From the NCBI RefSeq assembly GCF_902703175.1, contig NZ_CACRYJ010000059.1, positions 62,001 through 126,000 on the forward strand: a DNA stretch of 64,000 nucleotides, given 5' to 3'. The first letter of the stretch is position 1; each line of letters opens with the position of its first letter. Origin of the DNA: Occultella aeris. GTDB taxonomy: Bacteria; Actinomycetota; Actinomycetes; Actinomycetales; Beutenbergiaceae. Below, piece after piece: positions 38,616 through 47,111 of this stretch. The notes beneath the pieces were generated by a model that did not search any database, was not told the origin of the DNA, and saw only the letters and a program-made list of their open reading frames with translations. The translations under genes were made by a program, and so were the position numbers.

Positions 38616-39468
38616 GCTCACCGCCACCCGCGCCGAGAACGCAACCGGCCGCCGTCGGGGCCGTTTGCCGAACCTGTTCTGGGCGCTCGCCCTCACGCTC
38701 GGCGCCGCCGTCATGCTGTTCCCGTTCCTGTGGACGGTCATCACGTCGATCACCCCGGACGGGACCCTCGCCTCAGGCCCCACGCTGCTCGTCGAGGACC
38801 CCACCCTGGACGCCTACCGGCAGCTGTTCGACGCGATGCCGATGTGGCGCATCGTGGCCAACTCGTTCTGGATCGCGATCGCCTCGACCCTGTTCCAGCT
38901 GATCACCGGCGCGATGGCCGCGTACGCGTTCACCCGGATCGCGTTCCCGGGCCGGCAGGCGGTGTTCGCGGTGTACCTGGCCACGCTGATGGTGCCGCTG
39001 CAGGTGCTCGTGGTGCCGTTGTTCATCCAGATGACCCGGGCCCAACTCTCCGACACCTACTTCGCCCTGCTCGCGCCGTCGATCGCGTCGGCTTTCGGCA
39101 TCTTCCTGCTGAAGCAGGCGATGGAGGGTGTGCCACGCGAGCTGGACGAAGCCGCCACGCTCGACGGCGCCCATCACCTGCGCATCTTCGCGCAGGTCGT
39201 ACTTCCCCTCACCCGGCCGGCCCTGGCCACGGTGGCGGTGTTCGCGTTCATGGGGAGCTGGAACAGCTACCTGTGGCCGCTCGTGGTCATCCGCTCCCCC
39301 GAGCTGATGACGCTCCCGCTCGGCCTGGCCACGCTCCAGGGCCAGTTCACCACCCAGTGGAACGTCGTGATGGCGGGCTCGGTGGTCTCTGTCCTGCCCA
39401 TCGCGATCGTCTACATCTTCGCCCAGCGATACATCATCGCCGGCTTCGCCCACAGCGGGCTCAAGTAA
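38608..39468 (+). CDS. Sugar ABC transporter permease, MalG type
   Basis: The 286-aa membrane protein is the partner of the preceding permease. It has about six transmembrane helices and the EAA loop VPRELDEAATLDGAHHLRIF near residue 176. TLMVPLQVLVVPLF and the C-terminal QRYIIAGFAHSGLK are typical of MalG-like CUT1 subunits. Its start lies eight bases inside the previous gene. Confidence 0.88.
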   Translation: MPELTATRAENATGRRRGRLPNLFWALALTLGAAVMLFPFLWTVITSITPDGTLASGPTLLVEDPTLDAYRQLFDAMPMWRIVANSFWIAIASTLFQLITGAMAAYAFTRIAFPGRQAVFAVYLATLMVPLQVLVVPLFIQMTRAQLSDTYFALLAPSIASAFGIFLLKQAMEGVPRELDEAATLDGAHHLRIFAQVVLPLTRPALATVAVFAFMGSWNSYLWPLVVIRSPELMTLPLGLATLQGQFTTQWNVVMAGSVVSVLPIAIVYIFAQRYIIAGFAHSGLK

Positions 39469-39512
39469 CCCACCCATCGCGGCGACGTCGCCGCCCCCAC
39501 GAAAGGCCCATC

Positions 39513-40787
39513 ATGACTCAGCACCGCCGCCGAGCCGCCCGGCTCCTGGCCACGAGCGCCGTGGTCGCCCTCGCCGCGACCGCCTGCTCACAGGGCTCCG
39601 CCAGCAACGACGACCCCACCGAGGCCGAGGGCTCCGGGGACGCGCAGACGACCATCACCTACATGAACTTCTCCTCCAACGGCGGCAACGAGGAGAACCT
39701 CGCGCTCGTGGTCGACGCCTTCGAGGCGGACAACCCCGGCATCACGGTCGACGTCGAGACCTTCCCCTACGACGACTACTTCACCGTGCTGCAGACCGCC
39801 GTCGCCGGTGGCACCGAGGCGGACGTGTTCGAGCTGAACTACGAGAACTTCGTCACCTACGCCCTGAACGGCTCGCTCGCGCCGCTCGAGGGCGTCGACG
39901 AGGCGGCGTACAAGCCGTCGCTGCTCGAGGCGTTCCAGGTGGACGGCACCCAGTTCGGGCTGCCGGAGTCGTTCTCGAACGTGGTGCTGTTCTACAACGC
40001 CGACCTGTTCGAGGCCGCCGGGGTGGAGCCGCCGACGGCGGACTGGACCTGGGAGGACGAGAGTGCCGCCGCGCAGGCGCTGACCGACACCGCCGCCGGC
40101 ACCTGGGGCGACTACCAGCCGATCTCCTTCCACGAGTTCTACAAGGTCCTCGCCCAGAACGGTGGCGAGTTCCTCAACGAGGACCGCACCGAGGCCACGT
40201 TCGCCTCGCCCGAGGGCATCGAGGCCGCGCAGTGGCTCGTCGAGAAGTCCGGCACCGTGATGCCGACGACCGCCGACGGCGCCGGGACCCCCGACTTCGA
40301 CACGAACCTGTTCACCTCCGGCCAGCTCGCCATGTGGCACACCGGCATCTGGATGTTCGGCCCCCTCGCCGACGTCGACTTCGCCTGGGACATCGCGGTC
40401 GAGCCGGGCAACACCGAGAACGCCTCGGCGATGTTCTCCAACACCGCGGTGGTCTCGGCCCGCTCGGCCAACACCGAGGCGGCGCAGGCGTGGGCCGAGT
40501 ACCTCACCTCCTCCGACGCGATGGTCCAGATGCGCCTGGACACCGGGTGGGAGCTCCCGCCGGTCGCCGACGAGTCCCTGCTCGCCCCGTACCTCGAGCA
40601 GACGCCCCCGACGAACCGGCAGGCCGTGTTCGACTCCCTCGACGCGATCGTGCTGCCCCCGGCGATCGAGAGCCAGACGGAGATGCAGGACATCGTCACC
40701 GAGGAACTCACCGAGGCCGCCGCGGGCCGCAAGACGGTCGAGGAGGCGCTCACCAGCGCCCAGGAACGCGTCACCGCGCTGCTCTGA
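39513..40787 (+). CDS. Sugar-binding lipoprotein of an ABC transporter
   Basis: The 424-aa extracellular binding protein starts with RRRAARLLATSAVVALAATAC, a lipoprotein signal peptide with the lipobox Ala-Thr-Ala-Cys; the Cys at about residue 25 would be lipidated. An acidic linker follows, then ITYMNFSSNGGNEEN and a family 1 solute-binding fold (DNPGITVDVETFPYDDYFTVLQT, shown by its first strand-helix unit). It captures the oligosaccharide for the two permeases. The adjacent GH31 and GH13 enzymes suggest alpha-glucosides or alpha-xylosides as cargo. Confidence 0.87.
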   Translation: MTQHRRRAARLLATSAVVALAATACSQGSASNDDPTEAEGSGDAQTTITYMNFSSNGGNEENLALVVDAFEADNPGITVDVETFPYDDYFTVLQTAVAGGTEADVFELNYENFVTYALNGSLAPLEGVDEAAYKPSLLEAFQVDGTQFGLPESFSNVVLFYNADLFEAAGVEPPTADWTWEDESAAAQALTDTAAGTWGDYQPISFHEFYKVLAQNGGEFLNEDRTEATFASPEGIEAAQWLVEKSGTVMPTTADGAGTPDFDTNLFTSGQLAMWHTGIWMFGPLADVDFAWDIAVEPGNTENASAMFSNTAVVSARSANTEAAQAWAEYLTSSDAMVQMRLDTGWELPPVADESLLAPYLEQTPPTNRQAVFDSLDAIVLPPAIESQTEMQDIVTEELTEAAAGRKTVEEALTSAQERVTALL

Positions 40788-40817
40788 GCCCCCAACCCGC
40801 CCCAGCACAGGAGAGTC

Positions 40818-43106
40818 ATGACCCTGCTGATCCACCGGCCCTTCGGCATCGAGCACCCGTACGCCACCTCGGCCGACCAGCGCGTCCCGGTCCGGCCCGA
40901 GGTGGGCGAGGCGGTACGCCTCGGCGTGATCGCCTCGCCCGAGGTGCGGGCCGTCTACTGCGAGTGGATGCCCGACGGCGGAGCACCGGTCTCCCTGTCC
41001 CTCACCCCCGTGGTGGTGGACGCCGCGGACGCCGCCGCCCTCGCCGGTGGCGAGGGGCACCTGGCCGCCGCGCAGGCGGCGGCGCTCGCCGACGACGGTG
41101 CGTGGGCGGTGGTGAGCCCGCCGGTCACCGTAGGCGTCCGGTACCGGTTCCGGGCGGAGGGCGACGGCGGCGCTTCCGCCGAGACCGAGTGGTTCGATCT
41201 GCGGCCGGTCGCTTGGGTGGCCGACGCCGGCGAGCTCACGTTCGACGGCGCCGCTCACTCGGGCGGGACCGCCGACCCGGGCGGCGCCGACCGGCTCGTG
41301 CCGGGGTCGGTCGAGTGGCTGCGTGACGACACCGGCGTGCACCGGGTGCGGTTCGCCCTGGCCCTCGCCCCGGACGAGCACGTGGTCGGGTTCGGGGAGC
41401 GGTTCGACGCCGTCGACCAGCGCGGCCGCACCCTGGACGCCGTCGTGTTCGAGCAGTACAAGGGCCAGGCCGCGGCCGGGCGCACCTACCTGCCGATGCC
41501 GTTCGCGCACGTGGTCTCGCCGTCCACCTCGTGGGGCTTGCACCTGCGCACCTCGCGCCGGTCGTGGTTCGACGTGGGCGCGTCCACGGCGGACCGGCTC
41601 GTGATCGAGGTGGCCCTGGGCGGCGGGCCGCACGAGCACCTCGACGTGGGCGTCTACACCGGTGACCCGGCCGCCGTCGTCGCCGCGTTCACCGCCGAGG
41701 TTGGGCGCGCCGAGGAACTGCCCGAGTGGGTGTTCCGGCTCTGGGCGTCCGGGAACGAGTGGAACACGCAGGACCTCGTGATGGACCGGATGGACACCCA
41801 CGCGGACCTCGACATCCCGGTGGGGGCCGTGGTGATCGAGGCGTGGAGCGACGAGCAGGGCATCATGCTGTTCCGCGACGCCGAGTACCCGCTGCACCCC
41901 GACGGCGCCCCGCACAACGGCGCCGAGATCACCTACCCCGCCGGCGGCGCCTGGCCGGACCCGAAGGCCATGGTCGCCGAGCTCCACGAGCGCGGTATCA
42001 AGGTGATCCTGTGGCAGATCCCGCTGCTGAAGACGAGCCATGACCTCGGCCCGGACGTGCCCGAGGACGCCCAGGTGTACGCGGACGGGCGCGCCCTGAT
42101 CGACGGCGGCCACGCCGTCCTGGAGGCGGACGGCACGCCGTACCACAACCGGGGCTGGTGGTTCCCGCAGTCGCTCATGCCGGACCTGTCCACGCAGCGC
42201 ACCCGGGAGGCGTGGACCGCCAAGCGCGACTACCTGCTCGCCGACCTCGACGTCGACGGCTTCAAGACCGACGGCGGCGAGCACGCCTGGGGCCACGACC
42301 TGCGCTACGGCGACGGCAGCCGCGGCGACGAGGGGAACAACCGCTACCCGGTGCACTACGCCCGGGCGTTCGGCGATCTGCTGCGCCGGCACGGCAAGGC
42401 ACCGGTGACGTTCTCGCGCGCCGGGTTCACCGGCTCCCAGGCGCACGGCATCCACTGGGCCGGCGACGAGGACTCCACCTGGGAGGCGTTCCGGGCGTCG
42501 GTCACGGCCGGGATCACGGCCTCGGCCTGCGGGATCGTCTACTGGGGCTGGGACCTGGCCGGCTTCTCCGGTCCCCCGCCGGACAGTGAGCTGTACCTGC
42601 GGGCCGCCGCCGCGTCGGCGTTCATGCCGATCATGCAGTACCACTCGGAGTTCAACCACCATCGCCGGCCGCTGCGCGACCGCACGCCCTGGTATGTGGC
42701 CGAGGTGAACGACGACCCCGACCTGGTGGCGCAGTTCCGGGAGGTCGCACGCCTGCGCGAGCGCCTCGTGCCCTACCTGACCGCCCAGGCCCGCGTCGCG
42801 ATCGAGACCGGCCGGCCGCTGATGCGCGGGCTGTTCTTCGACCACGCCGACGACCCGGAGATCTGGCGGTGGCCGCTGCAGTTCGGGCTCGGCGACGACC
42901 TGCTCGTGCACCCGGTCACCGAACCGGGCGCCACCACGTGGCAGACGTACCTGCCTGCGGGCGACTGGGTCGACGCGTGGACGGGCGAAGCACACCACGG
43001 CAGGGCGACCATCACGCGCGAGGTTCCCCCCGCCGTCGTGCCGGTCTACGTGCGCGCGAACGCGTGGCCCGGCCTCGCGCCCGTGTTCGACAGGGCGGCG
43101 CCGTGA
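40818..43106 (+). CDS. Glycoside hydrolase family 31 (alpha-glucosidase/alpha-xylosidase)
   Basis: The 762-aa enzyme has the GH31 (beta/alpha)8 barrel at about residues 300-640. The nucleophile motif is FKTDGGEHAWG (Asp485; many relatives have KTDFGE), and the acid/base is Asp550 in HWAGDEDSTW. WSDEQGIMLF and GGAWPDPKAMV are also family marks. There is no signal peptide, so it works in the cytoplasm on the imported sugar. The Gly after Asp485 differs from typical YicI-like alpha-xylosidases and may affect specificity. Its stop overlaps the GH13 GTG (GTGA). Confidence 0.88.
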   Translation: MTLLIHRPFGIEHPYATSADQRVPVRPEVGEAVRLGVIASPEVRAVYCEWMPDGGAPVSLSLTPVVVDAADAAALAGGEGHLAAAQAAALADDGAWAVVSPPVTVGVRYRFRAEGDGGASAETEWFDLRPVAWVADAGELTFDGAAHSGGTADPGGADRLVPGSVEWLRDDTGVHRVRFALALAPDEHVVGFGERFDAVDQRGRTLDAVVFEQYKGQAAAGRTYLPMPFAHVVSPSTSWGLHLRTSRRSWFDVGASTADRLVIEVALGGGPHEHLDVGVYTGDPAAVVAAFTAEVGRAEELPEWVFRLWASGNEWNTQDLVMDRMDTHADLDIPVGAVVIEAWSDEQGIMLFRDAEYPLHPDGAPHNGAEITYPAGGAWPDPKAMVAELHERGIKVILWQIPLLKTSHDLGPDVPEDAQVYADGRALIDGGHAVLEADGTPYHNRGWWFPQSLMPDLSTQRTREAWTAKRDYLLADLDVDGFKTDGGEHAWGHDLRYGDGSRGDEGNNRYPVHYARAFGDLLRRHGKAPVTFSRAGFTGSQAHGIHWAGDEDSTWEAFRASVTAGITASACGIVYWGWDLAGFSGPPPDSELYLRAAAASAFMPIMQYHSEFNHHRRPLRDRTPWYVAEVNDDPDLVAQFREVARLRERLVPYLTAQARVAIETGRPLMRGLFFDHADDPEIWRWPLQFGLGDDLLVHPVTEPGATTWQTYLPAGDWVDAWTGEAHHGRATITREVPPAVVPVYVRANAWPGLAPVFDRAAP

Positions 43107-44839
43107 CCGCGCCGGCGCCGTGGTGGCGCTCGGCCGTGGTGTACCAGGTGTATCCGCGGTCGTTCGCGGACTCCGACGGCGACGGCGTCGGGGACCTGCG
43201 CGGTCTCATCGGCCGCCTGGACCACCTCGAACGGCTCGGCGTCGACGTGCTGTGGCTCTCGCCGGTCTATCCCTCGCCCCAGGACGACAACGGCTATGAC
43301 ATCTCGGACTACCGGGACGTGGATCCGGTGTTCGGCACCCTCGCCGACCTCGACGAACTGATCGAGGCAGTCCACGCGCGCGGGATGCGGCTGATGCTCG
43401 ACGTCGTGGTCAACCACACCTCCGACGAGCACCCCTGGTTCGCGCAGTCGCGGGCCTCGCGCGAGTCGGCGAAACGGGACTGGTACTGGTGGCGGCCACC
43501 GCGCCCCGGGCACGTCGGCGGGGAGCCCGGCGCGGAGCCGACGGACTGGCACGGCTTCTTCTCGGGGCCGGTGTGGGAGTGGGACGAGGCGTCCGGCGAG
43601 TACTACCTGCACCTGTTCTCGGCCAAGCAGCCGGACCTGAACTGGGAGAACCCGCAGGTGCGGGCCGCCGTCTACGAGATGCTGCGCTGGTGGGTCGACC
43701 GGGGCGTGGACGGCTTCCGGCTCGACGTGATCAACCTGATCTCGAAGGCGGTGCGCCCCGACGGGTCCCTGCCCGACGGCGCGGACTCCCCCGCCCTCGC
43801 GGGCACCGGGCTCGCGGACGGCTCCGCGCACTACACGAACGGTCCGCGGCTGGAGGAGTTCCTCGGCGAGCTGCACCGCGAGGTGTTCGCGGGCCGTGCG
43901 AAACGTGGCGACGTGCTGGTCACGGTCGGGGAGATGCCCGGCGTCACGCTCCCGCTGGCACGCTCGATCACGGACCCGGCCACACCCGAGCTCGACATGG
44001 TGTTCACGTTCGAGCACGTCTCGCTCGACCACGGACCCGGCGGCAAGTGGGATCCACGCCCGCTGGCCCTGCCCGCGCTCAAGGCGAACCTGGCCGCCTG
44101 GCAGAGGGGCCTCGGTGACGGGTGGAACGCGCTGTACTGGAACAACCACGACCAGCCGCGGATCGTCTCCCGGTGGGGCGACGACTCACCGGAGCACCGG
44201 GTCACGTCCGCGAAGACCCTCGGCACCGTGCTGCACCTGATGCGCGGCACGCCGTTCGTCTACCAGGGCGAGGAGCTCGGACTCACGAACGTCTCGTGGT
44301 CCAGCATCGAGGACTACCGGGACGTCGAGACCCTGAACCACTACCGGGAGGCGGTCCGGGCCGGGGCGGACCCGGCCGACGTCCTCGCCGCGGTGTCCGC
44401 GATGGGCCGGGACAACGCCCGCACCCCGATGCCGTGGGCGGACGCCCCGCACGGCGGCTTCACCGCCGGTACGCCCTGGCTCCCCGCCAACCCCGCCTAC
44501 CCGGAACTGAACGCCGCCGCCGCGTGGGCCGACCCCGGCTCGGTGCTGCACCACTACCGACGTCTCATCGAGCTGCGTCACACCCTCCCCGTGGTGGTCG
44601 ACGGGGACTTCGACCTCCTCCTGCCCGAGCACGAGCAACTGATGGCCTACCGCCGCACCCTCGGCACGCAGGTGCTGACGGTGGTCGCGAACATGTCGAG
44701 TGCGCCCGTGTCTTTGGCTGTGGCCGGCCTCGGGATCGCCGACGCGCCGGTGCTGCTGGCGACCCACCCGCCGCTCCCCGACGAGTCGGCGGACGTGGTG
44801 CTGCGCCCCTGGGAATCTCGGGTCATCCTGTCGGCCTGA
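43103..44839 (+). CDS. Glycoside hydrolase family 13 alpha-glucosidase
   Basis: The 578-aa enzyme has WWRSAVVYQVYPRSFADSDGDG at its start and the four GH13 regions: DVVVNHTSDEHPWF, GFRLDVINL (nucleophile Asp208), VTVGEMPG (acid/base Glu277) and YWNNHDQPR (Asp350). The sequence QVYPRSF plus KAVRPDG is that of the oligo-1,6-glucosidase/alpha-glucosidase subfamilies. It is cytoplasmic, with no signal peptide. It starts inside the GH31 stop and ends the sugar operon. Confidence 0.9.
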   Translation: MTAPAPWWRSAVVYQVYPRSFADSDGDGVGDLRGLIGRLDHLERLGVDVLWLSPVYPSPQDDNGYDISDYRDVDPVFGTLADLDELIEAVHARGMRLMLDVVVNHTSDEHPWFAQSRASRESAKRDWYWWRPPRPGHVGGEPGAEPTDWHGFFSGPVWEWDEASGEYYLHLFSAKQPDLNWENPQVRAAVYEMLRWWVDRGVDGFRLDVINLISKAVRPDGSLPDGADSPALAGTGLADGSAHYTNGPRLEEFLGELHREVFAGRAKRGDVLVTVGEMPGVTLPLARSITDPATPELDMVFTFEHVSLDHGPGGKWDPRPLALPALKANLAAWQRGLGDGWNALYWNNHDQPRIVSRWGDDSPEHRVTSAKTLGTVLHLMRGTPFVYQGEELGLTNVSWSSIEDYRDVETLNHYREAVRAGADPADVLAAVSAMGRDNARTPMPWADAPHGGFTAGTPWLPANPAYPELNAAAAWADPGSVLHHYRRLIELRHTLPVVVDGDFDLLLPEHEQLMAYRRTLGTQVLTVVANMSSAPVSLAVAGLGIADAPVLLATHPPLPDESADVVLRPWESRVILSA

Positions 44840-44886
44840 TTCCTCGTTGGCGTGCAGCAGCCGCTGACGCGAGCACCTCCCCGAAG

Positions 44887-45300
44887 TCAAACGGTCGGCG
44901 CGATGAACTCGTGGCTCAGGTCGGTGACCGCGGCGATGTGTCCGAAGTCATGGTCCGCGGCCAGCACGGTTGCGTCGTTCACGATGGCGTACGCCGCGAT
45001 GAGAATGTCGAGCGACCCCGCCGCGCGGACGAGGCCCGCGCCCCACATCGCGCTCTGGATATCGAGCACCAGTGATTCGTCGGGTGCGCGCTCCAGAGGG
45101 AATCCGAGCCCAATCCGTTCCCGGTAGCGCGTGTGCTCCTGAGGTGTCCGAGCGCTGTGGCAGAACTCCAGCACCTGCGGCGGGCAGGTCACGAAGAGGT
45201 CCGACGGCCCACGTTCGATCCGTCGCAGTCGCGCGGTGATGCTGGCGTCGCCGGACGCCAATCTGGCCCAGACGGAGTTGTCGACGAGATAGTCGGTCAT
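44887..45300 (-). CDS. vapC: VapC-type PIN-domain toxin
   Basis: The 137-aa PIN-domain ribonuclease has acidic residues in the expected places: Asp7 in YLVDNSVW, Glu in VLEFCH, Asp in SLDILIAAYA and Asp in LAADHDFGHI. VapC toxins cut specific RNAs, often tRNA. The gene overlaps the vapB stop by one base (TGATG arrangement), so translation is coupled. It appears complete. Confidence 0.87.
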   Translation of the reverse strand: MTDYLVDNSVWARLASGDASITARLRRIERGPSDLFVTCPPQVLEFCHSARTPQEHTRYRERIGLGFPLERAPDESLVLDIQSAMWGAGLVRAAGSLDILIAAYAIVNDATVLAADHDFGHIAAVTDLSHEFIAPTV

Positions 45301-45503
45301 CAGGGCGAAGGCACGACCGGGGCGCCGAGTTCCGCCTCGAGGTCCGTCAACGCGGCGATGCCGTCGACCATCGCGCCCTTCTGTTTCGAGGCGATGAGCC
45401 GTCGTAGTGCGAGATCGAGGACGGCGCGGTTCGACCTCTCGCCGGTGAGCGCTTTGGCACGTTCGATCAACTGTGGGTCAAGGTCGACACTTGTGACTGC
45501 CAT
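45300..45503 (-). CDS. vapB: VapB-type antitoxin
   Basis: The 67-aa protein has an N-terminal ribbon-helix-helix: AVTSVDLDPQLIERAKALTG and NRAVLDLALRRLI. The C-terminal tail (LTDLEAELGAPVV) would bind and cover the PIN active site. It is immediately upstream of vapC. The start follows GGGAGGAG at about 45511-45518 on this strand. Confidence 0.82.
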   Translation of the reverse strand: MAVTSVDLDPQLIERAKALTGERSNRAVLDLALRRLIASKQKGAMVDGIAALTDLEAELGAPVVPSP

Positions 45504-45529
45504 GGTGAACTCCTCCCGCTATACAACTG

Positions 45530-45535
45530 ATTATA
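45530..45535 (-). promoter_or_regulatory. vapBC -10 element
   Basis: The minus strand reads TATAAT here, a perfect consensus -10 inside an AT-rich patch (45520-45538) that stands out in this GC-rich DNA. No good -35 is seen. The patch is also the likely VapB operator. Confidence 0.5.
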
Positions 45536-45558
45536 TACGCGGTCGAGCCTGAATGGCG

Positions 45559-46446
45559 TCAGGACTGCAGAGGGTAGGCGACGAATGCGACCCGCTTGCT
45601 GTCGGGTGCCCAGCTCGAGACATTCATCGTCCCTTGGCCGCCGAACAGCGACACGAGGTCTCGCACGGCGCCATCCGGCTCGATGACACGAATGATGACG
45701 TCACGATCGGCCGGATGACCGATCGTGCCGGCCGGGAAGCTGACGTACACGACCCGCGCGCCGTCCGGAGATACATGCGGGAACCAGTTGACCCGTTCAT
45801 CGTGGCTCAGCTGCTCGACGCCGGTGCCGTCGGTCGCCATCCGGAACAGCTGCGCGTGCCCCGGCGTGGCCGAGGCACGCTCGGAGTTGAAGTAGATCCA
45901 CTGACCGTCCGGGCTGTACTCGGACCCGTCGTTGGGGAACGGGTCGTCGGTGAGCTGGGTGTCCTCGCCGCCCGCGGCCGGCAGCGTGAACACGTTCGTG
46001 GTGACGGCGCCGTCTTCTCCGATGAGCATGCCGATGTAGGCGAGGGTCGAGCCGTCCGGGGACACCCCGTGCAGGTAGTGCCGGAAGTCGGCGCCGTGGT
46101 CGTTGGAGACCCGGCGGGGCCGAGCGGTCGCGAACGGGATCGCATAGAGGTGGCCGTCGTTGGCCGAGACGTACACGGTCTCGCCATCGGGGCTGAGGAC
46201 GTGGTCGTTGTTGATCGCCGGGATGCCGCCGAGCGGGACCTCCACGAGGTCGCCGCCGCCAACCGGGATCCGGTACAGGAGACCGTCTGCGTTGACGAGC
46301 AGGTACTCGCCGTCGGGGGTCCAGTTCGGTGCCTCGAACAGCTGCGTGGAACTCGCGTGCACGAGCGTCAGCTCGCCGGTGTCGACATCCGCGATGTACA
46401 GCTCGGCACGCTGCCCCGGCGTGAGACCTCGGGTGGGACTTGGCAT
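45559..46446 (-). CDS. TolB-like beta-propeller protein
   Basis: The 295-aa protein is made of repeated PD40/WD40-like blades, each with a WTPDGEYL, LSPDGETVYV, VSPDGSTLAY, YSPDGQWIYF, VSPDGARVVY or WAPDSKRVAF unit, so six blades can be counted. It has no signal peptide, so unlike true TolB it is probably cytoplasmic. Relatives are annotated as TolB-like or biopolymer-transport proteins, and the real function is unknown. The ATG at 46446 starts just before the first strand. Confidence 0.75.
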   Translation of the reverse strand: MPSPTRGLTPGQRAELYIADVDTGELTLVHASSTQLFEAPNWTPDGEYLLVNADGLLYRIPVGGGDLVEVPLGGIPAINNDHVLSPDGETVYVSANDGHLYAIPFATARPRRVSNDHGADFRHYLHGVSPDGSTLAYIGMLIGEDGAVTTNVFTLPAAGGEDTQLTDDPFPNDGSEYSPDGQWIYFNSERASATPGHAQLFRMATDGTGVEQLSHDERVNWFPHVSPDGARVVYVSFPAGTIGHPADRDVIIRVIEPDGAVRDLVSLFGGQGTMNVSSWAPDSKRVAFVAYPLQS

Positions 46447-46565
46447 CTGGGTGATCACTCCTGGTCACTGAGGGGCGACGGTGCCCGCCCGAAGCAGCCC
46501 CGCCGTCGGGCATGTGCTTGCGAGGCGCCAACGAAGACCTCCCGCCCCTAGAACGTACCCGAGGA

Positions 46566-46602
46566 CCTGGCACTCGTCCCGGACCATGGCACGAGTACCA
46601 GG
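46566..46602 (-). terminator. Hairpin after the RidA gene
   Basis: Arms CCTGGCACTCGT (46566-46577) and ACGAGTACCAGG (46591-46602) pair over 12 bases with one G-U/mismatch and a 13-base loop. It lies 11 bases beyond the ridA stop. No T run follows, which is common for terminators in actinomycetes. It could instead be an operator of the TolB-like gene. Confidence 0.5.
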
Positions 46603-46613
46603 CGGCCGGTTCG

Positions 46614-47015
46614 CTAGCCGACGGCGGTCCCCTCGAGCTCGACCAGCTGGCCGGGGATCGCCAGCCGGCTGACGCCCAGCATGGTCGTGGTGGGCGCCAC
46701 CCGGGCGGCACCCAGCCGTGCCGCCAGCACGCCGTAGTGCGGGAACAGCGCGTCGACGTCGGTGGTGTAGACGTTGAGCCGGACGAGGTTCGCGAGGGTC
46801 ATGCCGGCCTCGCCGAGCACGGCCTCGAGGTTGTCGAGGCTCAGCGCCAGTTGCGCCGCGACGTCACCCTCGTGCTGCGGTCGGCCGTCGGCACTCATCG
46901 CCGTCTGCCCCGAGATGTACAGGGTCCGGGTCTGCCCGGAGACGACCTCGCCCTGGTTGAATCCCAGCTCCAGCGACCAGGTCACCGGGTTGACTGCCGT
47001 TCGTTCCATTGCCAT
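46614..47015 (-). CDS. RidA/YjgF/UK114-family protein
   Basis: The 133-aa protein has SGQTRTLYISGQTAMSADG, DVAAQLALSLDNLEAVL, LVRLNVYTTDVD and TTTMLGVSRLAIPGQLVELEG. These are the RidA trimer landmarks, but Arg is replaced in the usual C-terminal PRxxVE position (VSRLAIPGQLVELE). RidA deaminates reactive enamine/imine intermediates. Because the family is broad, this may be a diverged member with another substrate. It is divergent from a WYL regulator that may control it. Confidence 0.8.
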   Translation of the reverse strand: MAMERTAVNPVTWSLELGFNQGEVVSGQTRTLYISGQTAMSADGRPQHEGDVAAQLALSLDNLEAVLGEAGMTLANLVRLNVYTTDVDALFPHYGVLAARLGAARVAPTTTMLGVSRLAIPGQLVELEGTAVG

Positions 47016-47090
47016 GTCTGCTCCATCGATTGTTGGGGTGCGTGCGTTCGCATGACGAGCCTGGCGACAAATCACGACATCCTTGGTCAT

Positions 47091-47102
47091 GTATTCGGAT
47101 AC
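47091..47102. promoter_or_regulatory. Possible WYL regulator operator
   Basis: GTATTCGGATAC is a near-perfect 12-bp palindrome (10 of 12 positions) just upstream of the WYL gene in the divergent gap with ridA. It also overlaps a possible -10. Confidence 0.3.
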
Positions 47103-47111
47103 GGTTCACGC

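Noticed and set aside
39588-42998. A 1136-codon open frame on the minus strand
   Set aside because: It runs opposite to the binding protein and GH31 genes, is rich in Arg/Gly/His/Val as expected for antisense GC-rich DNA and has no recognisable motif.
24667-46520. Short shared string GCCGTCGGGCATG near 24674 and 46504
   Set aside because: It is 13-20 bases in GC-rich sequence, one copy lies at a gene start and the other in a gap, and there is no extended similarity. It is probably chance.
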